Positions 21,785 through 32,573 of a DNA stretch of 64,000 nt are shown piece after piece. The first letter of the stretch is position 1. Each line of letters begins with the position of its first letter. The notes under the pieces were generated by a model, which saw only the letters and a program-made list of their open reading frames with translations, did not search any database and had not been told where the DNA came from. The translations under genes and the position numbers were made by a program. The DNA is from Hydra vulgaris (taxonomy: Eukaryota > Cnidaria > Hydrozoa > Anthoathecata > Hydridae). The stretch covers positions 3,648,501-3,712,500 of the forward strand of contig NC_088934.1 in the NCBI RefSeq assembly GCF_038396675.1. Direction: 5' to 3'.

Positions 21785-22721
21785 AAAAGAAAAGGGTAAA
21801 GATCTGAAATGGACTGACGAACTTGCAAACAAACTTCATAAACCAGTTGTAAAACATTTCAGAAAAAGAAAAGTGATTGTAAATGGTATTGATGAAATAT
21901 GGGCTGCTGATTTAGTTGAAATGAAATCTTTTTCCAAATTCAATGACGGTATAAAATACTTATTAATGGTGATAGATGTTTCTTCAAAGTATGGATGGAT
22001 TGTTCCATTGAAGAGTAAAACTGGAGTTGATGTTGCTAATGCTTTAAATAAAATCTTCCACGAAAGAAAGTGTCAAAAAATATGGGTAGATAAAGGCTTG
22101 GAATTTTATATTAAGCATGTTAAAGTTCTAGGTGTTGAGTTATACTCAACTGAAAATGAAGAAAAAAGTTGTGTAGTTGAACGTTGGAATAGAACAATGA
22201 AAGATAAAATGTTTAAGTACTTTTCTGCTAATTCTACTAGAAAATATATCAACTTTTTAGATGAAACGTTAAATAAGTACAACAACACAAAGCATTCGTC
22301 AATTAAAATGACACCAGTTGAAGTTAGCGATAAAAAGAATGAGAATATTGTTTGGTTTAATTTAAATGGAAATGTACGATCAGAGTCTGTAAGACCAAAG
22401 TTTTCAATTGGTGATAGAGTTAGGATAACTAAAAAGAAGACAACGTTTAAAAAAGGATACACGCCAAGATGGACTGAAGAAGTTTTTACAGCGTCACAAG
22501 TTCAGTTCACAGATCCACCAACTTATAAAATAACTGACGATAATGGTGAAGAAATATAAGGTGATTTTTATGAACAAGAAATGCAAAAAACTGATCAAAA
22601 GATATTTAGGATTGAAAAAGTTATTCGTAAACTCAAAAACAAATCATTAGTAAAGTGGTATAGTTATCCTGATTCGTTCAACTCATGGGTTGATAATAAA
22701 GAATTGATAAGTTTGATTTAA
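21783..22721 (+). pseudogene. Retroviral-type integrase with chromodomain (INT)
   Basis: The enzyme that inserts the element. No clear own start: the frame is open from just downstream of the PLA2 stop (WTDELANKLHKPVVKHF precedes the first Met at 21873). Counting from that Met, the catalytic residues are D13 in WAADLVEM, D73 in WVDKG, and a Glu in STENEEKSCVVERWNRT (E103 most likely). The C-terminal part has an SH3-like barrel (RWTEEVFTASQVQ) and, after an in-frame TAA at 22557-22559, a chromodomain-like end (IFRIEKVIRK, SLVKWYSYP, FNSWVDNKELI) ending at 22721. The one stop removes the chromodomain; the core is otherwise intact. It ends about 50 bp before the right TIR. Confidence 0.9.
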
Positions 22722-22772
22722 TAGGAGTAATTTACTATTACATTATCGCTTAAGTGATCAATGAGCTATAGA

Positions 22773-22966
22773 TTAGGCTATAAGTAATGAGCTATGCTTA
22801 GATTTCACCTTATAATTATAATTATATAATTATAATTATTACCATGTCATTCTGGTTGAAGAGATCTCATAATATACATGTTGAAATATGGTAGAGATGT
22901 ATCATACTTTCTAAGCCAAACGATGATTTTTTTGATTTTGGCCCAGAATCAGTTTTTTATACTACT
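22773..22966. repeat. Right terminal inverted repeat of the Polinton
   Basis: Reverse-complement partner of 3829-4043, ending ...TTATACTACT directly before TGTAAA. Differences from the left copy include AGAATCAG versus CGAATTCT near the tip, and the missing 20-base block. The divergence between the arms gives a rough measure of age. Confidence 0.93.
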
Positions 22967-22972
22967 TGTAAA

Positions 22973-23543
22973 AATGCAATATTTGAAATACTAATATGAA
23001 TATTGTAAAGTAAAACGAATTTTCTTCGTATTGTAGATCATATCATAGATCATTTATAGATTGAACTAAAGATCGTTTACAATTGCCCCACAATTTGATT
23101 TTACTTATTTCTTAAAGATTTAAACTTCTCATTTTTGAAGGAAATCAAATCTTTTTTTGTCTCGCAACTTTGTTTTGATATTTTCGGTATTTGAATTTTT
23201 TTTTACAAGTAAAGTTATAGAAAATTCATATAATTTAAAAACTTTTTGTTATATAGTTACACAGGAGTTGTAATAGCGTAATTGAATATATAGAATATTT
23301 TTTAACAAAATAGTAAAATACAGATCGCAGTACTTCGCATGATAAAGTTTTGTTATTTAATTGTATAAATGACACTGTTGACATTTTGATGTATAATCAT
23401 ATACATTGACGCAAATGTTTCGCTACATTTTGCTATTGTTATTTCTAGCAATTGATAAAGCGGATATCTTGGCTTTTGAATAATTGGTTAAACGTCTATT
23501 TATTAATGGTGTGACGTACTTTATGGATGACATTATAGATATA
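22973..23543. other. AT-rich spacer between Polinton and Tc1-like element
   Basis: No gene seen on either strand. Confidence 0.5.
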
Positions 23544-23736
23544 CAGCACTGTGGATAAGTTTTAGACCACTTGCTTAATAAGACGTATTTACAATTTTTT
23601 TCCTATGTAATTTTTTTAAAGCGTACTTAAGTTTAATAATATATAAGAAAAGTTGAAAGAATGTATTATTTTGAATAAATAAATAAAATTGATGAGGAAA
23701 CATGAGGGATTTGTTTGTTTATTTATTAAAACTTAG

Positions 23737-23921
23737 TTTCTCCGCGCAGCGGCCTTGCTCAGAAAGGTTCGTGTTTCGGAGTTAAAGAGTTGAGAGAGGG
23801 TTGTACCACGAATAACAACTAAAAAAAAAATAAAAAATAAAAAGTAGCCTCCTCGACTGTAGTGGCCCCCCTCGGGCCTTGGGGAGGTGAATAATCTGAA
23901 AAAAAAAAAAAAAAAAAAAAA
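23737..23921 (+). mobile_element. Poly-A SINE, family B, copy 1
   Basis: It starts TTTCTCCGCGCAGCGG, contains GTTTCGGAGTTAAAGAGTTGAGAGAG, CCTCCTCGACTGTAGTGGCC and ends GAATAATCTG followed by 23 A's. The same order of blocks occurs on the minus strand at 60652-60788. A box B-like GGTTCG sequence follows the start. It interrupts the N-terminus of the Tc1-like transposase. Confidence 0.75.
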
Positions 23922-24896
23922 CGATGTGTCATAACAGCTACATCCAAAACAGGATATTTAAAGAATGTTGTTACAAAAATCATTGAAAAGTTTAGAGAAA
24001 CTGGTTCCCTTGAAGATAGAAAGAAAAGTGGTAGACCTCCTACGCTAACAAAAGATGACAATAAATATTTAAAAACCCTATCTTTAGGAAATAGAAAAAA
24101 AGCATCAACCGAGCTGGCATAAGATATTTACTCAGCAACTGAGAAAAATGTCAGCTCTTCTTTTATTCAACGGCACCTACTTAAATCGGGATTAAGAGGG
24201 TGTGTTGCAATTTGAAAACCATTATTACGGTGTGGCAATGAAGAAAAACGACTTAAATATGCAAAACAATACAAAGATTGGGTCCAGGAGATGTTTAATC
24301 GGGTTCTGTACACCAATGTATCCAAATTCGAAATTTTTGTAATGAAAGGACACCAATACGTTTGAAGAAGAATTGAAGAAGCCTATCCGCCCGAGCGTTT
24401 AAACCCGACTTTTAAACACAGAGGAGGCTCTTTACAAGTTTGGGGCTGTTGGCTCAAAATAGAGGGGCGACTCACCGGGGAACATTATTTGGATATCCTA
24501 AGACACTTTGCTGTATCATCCAGAATGAGATGGTCATAGTTTTATTCAGCAGCAGGACAATGACCCAAAACATTGTTCCCGAGCGGAAAATAATTATTTA
24601 AATGAAATGGCAGAAGAATTGACTGGAATTGATGACCTGGCCTCCCCAGAGTCTTAAATATAATTGAGCATATTTGTCCCCAGTCTTAAATATAATTGAG
24701 CATATTTGGGATTACCTGGACAGAAAAAAGGTCAAGCATGCTCCCTGAAATGCTGAAGAATGTTTTGAAGTACTTCAAAGAGAATGGCACAGCATAACCC
24801 AGGATATTATAACTAATTTGTATGAATCTATTCACCGGCGATTATCGGCCGGGATTGAGGCAAAGGAGGACATAGTAAATATTAAGAGTTTTTTAT
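23922..24896 (+). pseudogene. Tc1-like transposase pseudogene
   Basis: The paired helix-turn-helix region is visible (SKTGYLKNVVTKIIEKFRETG, SLEDRKKSGRPPTLT with the GRP hook), followed by the catalytic domain. The usual first Asp block reads VSKFEIF, the second region is QVWGCW, then LTGEHYLDIL and a QQDND-PKH motif (in shifted frames) for the second Asp. The C-terminal NIIEHIWDYLD-type motif is split by a 26-bp duplication at 24651-24708. Many stops and shifts. No function expected. Confidence 0.8.
24651..24708. repeat. 26-bp tandem duplication in the Tc1-like pseudogene
   Basis: GTCTTAAATATAATTGAGCA-TATTTG occurs at 24651-24676 and again at 24683-24708, an exact copy with a 6-bp spacer. 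It duplicates the codons for NIIEHI. Confidence 0.9.
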
Positions 24897-24929
24897 GAAG
24901 TTTGACATTAAAAAGTTTGTAATTGGTCC

Positions 24930-25065
24930 ATATTTTGTGTGAAATTGTTTTCGAAAGAAAAAAAAGATTTCCGAAATATGAAATTAATTTCGAAAAAAAA
25001 AAAAAGGATTTCGAAAAGTGAAATAAATTTCGAACAAAAATAAAAAAATTCGAAATATGCAATTA
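24930..25065. repeat. ATTTCGAAA-rich purine array, left of LINE
   Basis: Six imperfect repeats of A-run plus TTTCGAAA plus ATGAAATTAA. The same pattern resumes at 30540-30680 on the other side of the LINE and again near 39680-39900. Confidence 0.7.
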
Positions 25066-25179
25066 ATGTTCAATGGTTAAAGAATACTTTTCAAGCATTG
25101 AGCAGAGCGCACGTGTAAACGAAGAAAGTTAGAGATATTTTAATATATTTGGCTTTTATATTTTTTTGATTATTGTTAT

Positions 25180-25905
25180 GGAGAATGAAAAGGTAATTAC
25201 TATGGGAATGCTAAGGGAATTAATGTCAATTTAATCTGACACAATTTTAAAGTGCTTTAAAGAAACTTTCAGATGCTTCCAAGAAAAAATTGATAGCTTA
25301 TAAAGAGATATTGAAGACCTTAAACGTAACCTAAATTTTAACGGTGATCAACTTGAGACAAAGATAAGCAAAGTTGACAAAAAATGGACGAAATTAAAAC
25401 TTCGTTAATCGGAATCAAATCCTTTCTAGGAAATCTAATCAGCGAATCTACCGAGAATAAAAGAAAAACAGTTGACTTGGAAGATCGAAATCGCCACAAC
25501 AATTTGCGAATTGTGGGTGTTGAAGAGGGACTCAATGAGACAAGCGAGAAAGTTTTAAAAAAACTGAAAACGCTTATTAAAGAGGATCTTCAAATATATG
25601 AACCAATAACCATATAAAGAGCCCATCGGTTTGGAAAATTTGAAAACAAGCCGAGGACAATTATTTGCAAATTATTAAACTGGCAGGAAAAAGAAAACAT
25701 TCTGGCTGGGGCAAGAAATCTTAAGGGGAAAAATATTTTCATTAATGAAGACTTTAGTGAAGAAACTATGAGAATCCGCAAAGAATTATTTGCACAAGCA
25801 AAAATGCATCGAAGTCAAGGAAAATATGCGAAGGTAGTATACAACCGCCGGATTGTAAGAGAAATGCCGAGTATAAGCAATACGAGGTCAAACAAAGATA
25901 AGTGA
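25180..25905 (+). pseudogene. LINE ORF1 (coiled coil plus RRM-like RNA-binding protein)
   Basis: It starts MENEKVITMGMLREL at 25180 and meets a stop soon after. From 25384 one frame runs to 25905 with a single in-frame TAA at 25615-25617. Blocks are VDLEDRNRHNNLRIVGVEEG (the coiled coil end and start of the RRM, as in L1-type ORF1p/Transposase_22), RAHRFGKFENKPRTIICKLL, and the C-terminal KGKNIFINEDFSEETMRIRKEL and YAKVVYNRRIV. ORF1 proteins coat the element's RNA and act as chaperones. Broken by at least two lesions. Confidence 0.8.
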
Positions 25906-25986
25906 AAACAAATTTATTTTTATTGTTTTTATTTTTTATATTACTTATTGACTTTGATTAAAAATTATTAAACGATCTAATAAGAA

Positions 25987-28900
25987 ATGAGTTCAACTAA
26001 CAAGAATAACATAACAATTAATATCGAAAACTTAGAGTCTCCAGTTTTAAACTTTTTGAGAACTAACAAAAATGAATATAGTTTTTTGACTGAAATAAAT
26101 ATTAGTTGTCTCGACAACTCATACTATAAACCTGACGAGTTTAATAGAGAAAAAAACAATAAAGATTTTAGTATCCTAAGTATAAGCATCAAAATCAATG
26201 AATAAAAACTTTGAGGCTTTTTAACATTTTTATTACTCTATAAACTATCTTTTTGATGTTATATGTATCTCAGAAACTTGGGAAGGTGCAAAAATGCCTT
26301 TGTCAGAAAATTCTTTGTACAATTTATCATCTTACAAAATAATAAGTCATGTTGGAAGCATGGGAGGCGGCGTTGCAATCTATATTCTTGACAAGTTTGT
26401 AATTAAAGCAAAAAAAAACTTTTTGTAAAGCAAACAAACATATTGAAACTTTGTGTACTGAAATTCTAAATAAAACTGGTAAGCCTTTTTTAATCTCCTC
26501 ACTTTATCGACCACCATGCGGTAATCAAATTAACTTTCATAATAGCCTTAGAGCAATTATATCGCAAATGAGCATTCAGAATAAGCATATTTTTTTAATA
26601 TTTTAACTAATAATTTTTTAGATACTCATTTCGAATCTGGCATTTTTATTTCAGATTTCTCTGATCGTTTTCCTATCTATCACATTGCGCACGGAGTTTC
26701 ATCTATCGACGGCAATAAAAAAGTATTTGTTACTAAAAGAAATCTTTGTATTAAAAGTCTAGATAAACTTAAAAAGAAGTTGTACGAAGAGCGATGGGAA
26801 GATGTTTATTCCTCTGCAGACCCCAATAGCGCGTTTGACAATTTTTTGAATACTTTTCAAAATATTTATGACAATGTCTGCCCAAAATTAACCACTGAAA
26901 TAAAAAATAAACAACTTAAAAACCCATGGATGACAAATAATTTGACAAAATCATCAAAAAGAAAACAAAAGCTTTATATATAATTTCTAAAATCTAAAAA
27001 GGAAATTGACAAAAATGCGTACAAATCATATAAAAAGTTTTATCAAAATAACTTAAAACAAGCTAAAATAAAGTACTATTCTAACCAGCTGGATAAAAAT
27101 AAGTTTGATATCAAGAAAACTTGGTCTATTATAAATGAAGTAACTGGAAGAGAGAAAAAGAAACTCTCTTGCTTACCAAAAAAAGTAATTATTAACAACA
27201 AAACTATAACAAGTGAAAAAAATATATATCAAGAATTTAACAAATATTTTGTTAATGTAGGCGCTTCTCTTGCATCTAATATTGTTCAGTCGACTAAAGT
27301 GCTTGATGAATACTTGGGAGATAAACCCGCGACTAGCATATCTAATGAAAAAATAAATAAACACGAGTTTAACAAAGCACTATTTGAACTAAAGCGTAAC
27401 AAGTCATGTGGATATGACGACATTACTAGTAATGTACCTATCTATGTTATGGATAGTATAAGTTAGTAACCAGACTAGTCTATGGATAGACTTACAACAC
27501 AGACATAGACAATTCTGTATGTTGTAATGGACACAACAAATGTTTAATTTTTTGTCCTTGTTGTGTCTATCAAATTTTTGATGGTGTCCTAAGATTGCTC
27601 AGTTAAAAAATAATTTTCACTTCATAAGTCTACAAAGCATAATTTTTTGTCTATTTGGTGTCTATGATTTTGTCTAAATTTACTTGATTTCATAAAACCA
27701 GAAATATTGATTTTTGCCAATAAAATCTAAATTACCCAAAAAATCCCTTAGAAACAAAAAAGAAAATATACGATACATTATATTTGAATTTTATTTCATG
27801 GTAAAAATGACTTTTATGGTGACAAATTTAAAAATAAAAAAAACGGAATATGACAATAATGTTTACACAAATAGTTGATTTTCCAAAATTTAGATCCAAT
27901 CATAGTCAGATTCATCAATAAAATGAAAGTAAAAAACATTTTTCTTTTTCACTATTGTTTTATTCACAAACCTAAATAAATTTTAACACCTATTGGAATC
28001 TTCTACTTACTAATCCACATTTTATAAAGGACAACTCCTTGATCACATATTTTTAAAATAATTTTATTGAAGGTGATAAAGATTTTAGTGACTAAGGAAA
28101 ATTTTTTAAATGATAAACTTACCTTCAACTTTTTTGAAGTAATCCCAAACTGGAGAGGGCATTTTAAAAATAAATTTTCACGCACATTCACTGAGAATTG
28201 AAAAACAACTGAACTGAGTAATTAATGAACTTCAATTGAGCACAAAATAGTCCATTTTGAGGTTTTTAAATAGACATTATCTTTTTAATCAACAGCACAC
28301 GCTGGACAAAAAATTAAAAAATGAACTTCTGTTAGAAAAGTTGTATTTTTAATTTTGTGATCGTTTTCAGTTTTTGAAACGATGCTGCAGTGAAAATTTA
28401 ATTACTCGTTATAAGTCCAAATTATATATTAAATAGATCTTCTATACCTCATTAAAAAATCGAGATTGTTCATTTAGTGTCCGTTTTTAAAATGATTGTC
28501 TAGAAAGACAAACATTTTTTATAGACAATTCATTTTTGATAGTTGTAATTAAAATTGTTGCAATTAGTGCTTTGTCGAAGTCTATTTTTGTCCTTTTATA
28601 ATAAGGCCATTAGAGATTGTCTGGTTGCTAGTATAAGTAAACCATTATTTTATTTAATAGCATTTTCATTTGAGAATAGTATATTTCCTGATAAATTAAA
28701 ATTAGCTAAAATTCACCCAGATTTTAAAAATGGTAATTGTTCTTCTGTTTCCAATTACCGCCCTATATCACTAATCCCTGTCTTTTCAAAAATATTTGAA
28801 AGGGTAACTTTTAATAGAATTTATGATTACATGACATTAAATACGCATTTATACAAAAATCAATTTGGATTTCAGAGATACTGCTCTAATGAACACGCTA

Positions 28901-30022
28901 TTATTGAACTTTCCAATAAAATATCTATGTACTTTGATAAAGGGGAACAAGTAATTGGAGTATTTATTGATCTCTCTAAGGCATTCGATACTGTTGATCT
29001 AAAGGACTAACTTATAAGTGGGTTAAAAGTTATCTTTTTAATAGAAAATAGTTTGTTGTCCTGGAGGAGTCAGGAGCTCTTGATATTGATTGCGGAGTCC
29101 CACAGGGATCGATCTTGGGACCTTTATTATTTTTAATATATGTTAATGATATGAGTAAAGCTTCTCATAAAATATCGTCAATTATGTATGCAGACGATAC
29201 AAATTTATTCTAAAACAATTCTGATGTAAAAGTATTGTTCGAAACAATGAACACTAAACTGGAAAGCTTAAACCAATGGTTTATAGCTAATAAGTTATCA
29301 TTAAATTTTGAAAAAACAAGTTTTACTCTCTTTTATAAAATAAGACAATCAACTAATCTTCCGTTAAAGTTGCCAAAACTGTCAATTAATAAATATGAAA
29401 TAAATCGAGTAAATTACACAAGGTTTTTGGGAGTAATATTTAATGAGAACCTATCATGAAAAAATATATTAGTCTTATTGAAGCAAAAATATCTTCTGCT
29501 ATAAGTGTATTATATAAATCTAGGGCCTTTCTTGATTATAAATCACGCAAAATGCTTTACTTCAGTCTTGTTCATTGTCATCTCTCTTACGCTAATATTG
29601 TTTGGGTTAACACACACAAAACTAAATTAATAAGATTACAGAGGCTACAAAACCACGCATGTAAAGCGGTTAACTATTTAAAAAGATTAGCAATCCTTCC
29701 CCTGTAATGAAATACATGAATGTGTTAAATATTTCAAAACTTAAATCGCTTCAAATATTAATATTTATGTATAAATATAAGAATACTTTGCTGCCAAAAG
29801 TATTTTCTGATATTTTTACATTGGCGTTTTCAAAATACAAGCTTCGGTCAAATAGCAACTATAACTATCAATTGAGCAGAGTAAAATCGCAAGTGTCAAA
29901 ATTCTCAATTATTAACCAACGTCCGTCATTATGAAATCAATTAAAAAATAACAATATAAATGATTTGAAAAGCACTTCCTCTTTTAAACGACAAATGAAA
30001 TTGCATCTCCTTAACTTCTGAT
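25987..30022 (+). pseudogene. LINE ORF2 (endonuclease remnant, reverse transcriptase)
   Basis: The N-terminal endonuclease is partial: ICISETWEGAKM and SHVGSMGGGVAIYI are visible, then an internal deletion leads to GIFISDFSDRFPIYHIA. The RT starts with NKSCGYDDITSNV, is interrupted at 27436-28604, and resumes with DCLVASISKPLF, FKNGNCSSVSNYRPISLIPVFSKIFER, GVFIDLSKAFDTVD (motif A Asp present), GVPQGSILGPLLFLIYVNDM and YADDTNLF (catalytic YADD present, followed by a stop). The C-terminal region (LEAKISSAISVLYKSR.., FSLVHCHLSYANIVW) continues to about 30022. Many stops and shifts. Confidence 0.85.
27436..28604. mobile_element. 1.17 kb insertion inside the LINE RT
   Basis: The RT coding pattern breaks after AGTAATGTA and resumes at ATTAGAGATTGTCTG about 1.17 kb later. 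The inserted DNA is non-coding and rich in GTCTAT/ATAGACAA and GGACAC motifs, in both orientations, concentrated near its two ends. No clean terminal inverted repeat or target duplication was found by eye. Probably a non-autonomous DNA element. Confidence 0.55.
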
Positions 30023-30106
30023 ATATATGCGAGTATGTTTATATATGTGTGTGTAAGTATGTTTGTATAAGTGTTTGTGTGTGTGTATATATGAGGATGT
30101 ATATAT

Positions 30107-30391
30107 GAGTTTTTATTCTTCACCTAGTATTTTTCAGAAAAAATATTTTATTGTAAATTTACTAAAGTCATGTGGGCTTTAAATGTTATTGTAAATTATG
30201 TTATTGAGTTTTATTCTCCACGTAGTACTTTTCAGAAAAAATATTTTATTGTAAATTTACTTAAGTCATGTGGGCTTTAAATGTTATTGTAAATTATGTT
30301 ATTGAGTTTTATTCTTCACGTAGTATTTTTCAGAAAAAATATTTTATTGTAAATTTACTAAAGCCATGTGGGCTTTAAATGTTATTGTAAA
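30107..30391 (+). repeat. Three 98-bp tandem repeats in the LINE 3' UTR
   Basis: Units begin GAGTTTTATTCT(T/C)CACGTAG at 30107, 30206 and 30304, and each contains ATTTTTCAGAAAAAATATTT and GTCATGTGGGCTTTAAATG. They differ at only a few positions. Confidence 0.92.
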
Positions 30392-30447
30392 GGGGCTCTA
30401 TGAAAAGATTGTGGTGACACCAGTCATCCGTATCTTCTTTGAGCCCC
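30392..30447 (+). other. 3'-terminal LINE hairpin, copy 1
   Basis: GGGGCTC pairs with GAGCCCC, and inside an internal loop AAGAT pairs with ATCTT. A hairpin of the same design ends the second LINE (47751-47791). Likely the RNA structure recognised by the reverse transcriptase. Confidence 0.7.
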
Positions 30448-30539
30448 TGTCTGTTTTATATATATTCTTTGTGTAACGTAAAAGTTTCATTGTAATTTTA
30501 TTATTTTATTTTTATATAAACAGCTGAGAAAAAGAAAAA

Positions 30540-30680
30540 AAAAATTTAATTTCGAAAAAAACCAAACAATGTTTAATAAGCTTAATTAATTTTAAAAATA
30601 AAATTAGATTTCGAAAAGTTTAATTAATTTCAGGAAGAAAAAAAAAGAATTTTGGAAAGTTAAATTAATTCCAAAAAGTA
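30540..30680. repeat. ATTTCGAAA-rich array, right of LINE
   Basis: Purine-rich repeats of AAATTTAATTTCGAAAA type, continuing the pattern seen at 24930-25065. Confidence 0.65.
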
Positions 30681-30772
30681 AATTTAATACTTAATATTTA
30701 ATTTGCATAAAAGTATTAAAAAACCGGGGACCTAAATAATTTACCACTTGGTGTTTCGGCGTTTAGACATTT

Positions 30773-31077
<305 letters not shown>

Positions 31078-31297
31078 TATAAATGTATATATAGCAAAAT
31101 AATATAACTTAAGAAAGCACCATGATTCAAAACATCTAAAAAACTTCACCTGTTTCTCGACGAATTAGGGAAAAAAACAAATTTATATCTAGTTCGCTAG
31201 ACAACAAGATTTGTTAAAAAGAGGCAATATCTTAACAGTAAATGCTACTGTTGCAAGCTATGAAATTAGTCTCTTTAGTTACAAATTCTAAACCATT

Positions 31298-31522
31298 CAG
31301 TGACGGAGCAAGGTTACTGAAATTTAAAATTATTCACACCCCTTCCCTCCTCAATGCATTTTTGTGAATTTGGTCGGAAAAATTTACCCTTTTAAAGAAG
31401 TCGGCAAATGTAGACTTTTTAAACCAGTCAGTAATTGAATTTTTAAAAACAAGGACCTTATTTTTTACTTAGCAAAAATTCTTATTGCACCACACCACGT
31501 GACATCTACTAGCGCTGCCCTG
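31298..31522. mobile_element. hAT-type MITE with TCGGCAAAT boxes, copy 2
   Basis: The ends CAGTGACGGAGC and, inverted, CAGGGCAGCGCT form an imperfect inverted repeat. The interior shares TCGGCAAATGTAGACTTTT, AACAAGGACCTTATTTTT and CACGTGACATCTACTAGCGC with the repeat at 5300-5596. No matching 8-bp duplication is visible. Confidence 0.6.
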
Positions 31523-32573
31523 GTGGCAGCTCAATGATTGAATACTAGTGTTTTTTCCAGACTGAAAAAGAAAATAAAGACTGGAAAGAAAACAACTTGC
31601 CATTAATTAAGCTGTTTGCAAAAAAGGTTCATCAGGTAAACAAAAAAGAATACAAGGGTTCTAAGTTACTAAGAATTATAAGTGAAAACAAATTTCAGTT
31701 CGATTCGAACTCTTTTAACAAAACATTGTTTGATAAAGAAATGTTTTTTAGTATTTGTTTTCTTTAATAAAAACTAACTGCTTCAAAAGCTCCGTATCTA
31801 TTAAACCGGTTAAACTAAATAAGCATTCTGATGGCACCGATGTCGCTGGAACTGAAAATATTACCCGTGCAATTTGTGTCAAAACTGGGAACAATTTTTG
31901 ATTAGCCCGGAAAAATTTGATGGCACTATTTTTGTAGCTCTGAAAGTATTGCAGACTGTTTTTGTTTATTTCTTTTTCAAGCTTCTCATTGTTTTCAATT
32001 AAATTACAGCATGATTTATCTGTTACTAGTTCAATTAAATTGATTGGCTTGCGTCTTTTGTTGTTAACTAAAGTAGTAGTATTTGCAAACGGCGGCGTTG
32101 ACGATTGATGAAATGTTTTTATGGTATTGTCAGTTGAGCTGTTTGATTAGTTTAAAGTGTTATTTAAACAATTTGATTCAATTGTTATACCGATTTCTTC
32201 GGATTCTTTTAGATGCATTTAATAAAATGTTTTTATAAACATTTTTGCTTTAGTAATGCATTCATATCTACCGATATCATTTTTGATAAACTCAAGTTTA
32301 TGAAATTTGAAATCAAGAAAAGTAGCTGCTAAGAAAAAATCATTAGCAAAAATGTATTTAAAACGCCCTTTTAGAGACTTCAATAATTTGTTTTGAAACT
32401 AGTTTTTTAAATATGGGTTGCAATTCAAGTATTCCTTTTAGTAGAGAATATAATCTTGGAAGCAGAAATGTTACTGTAACATATTTCTTTCCGCTAAAAA
32501 AGTTTTGTTAGCTCTTATGATTGGGTGTAACAAATCACATAAATCCTCCAGCCCCTTAATTTCATCAGCAAAG

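Larger units (their letters stand above)
23544..24900 (+). mobile_element. Tc1/mariner-like element, decayed
   Basis: The left end CAGCACTGTGGATAAGTTTTAG follows a TA dinucleotide and resembles Tc1-type ends. A transposase remnant follows (23922-24896). The right end was not identified with confidence, so the element may be truncated. A SINE (23737-23921) is inserted in the 5' part. Confidence 0.65.
25080..30490 (+). mobile_element. LINE-1 of this window: APE-type non-LTR retrotransposon, decayed
   Basis: It has the order 5' region, ORF1, ORF2 (endonuclease remnant, reverse transcriptase, C-terminal domain), a 3' UTR with three 98-bp tandem repeats, and a terminal hairpin. It is flanked on both sides by the same ATTTCGAAA-rich sequence, so that is probably the target. 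ORF2 carries a 1.17 kb insertion. The RT resembles CR1/Jockey-group elements. Confidence 0.8.
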
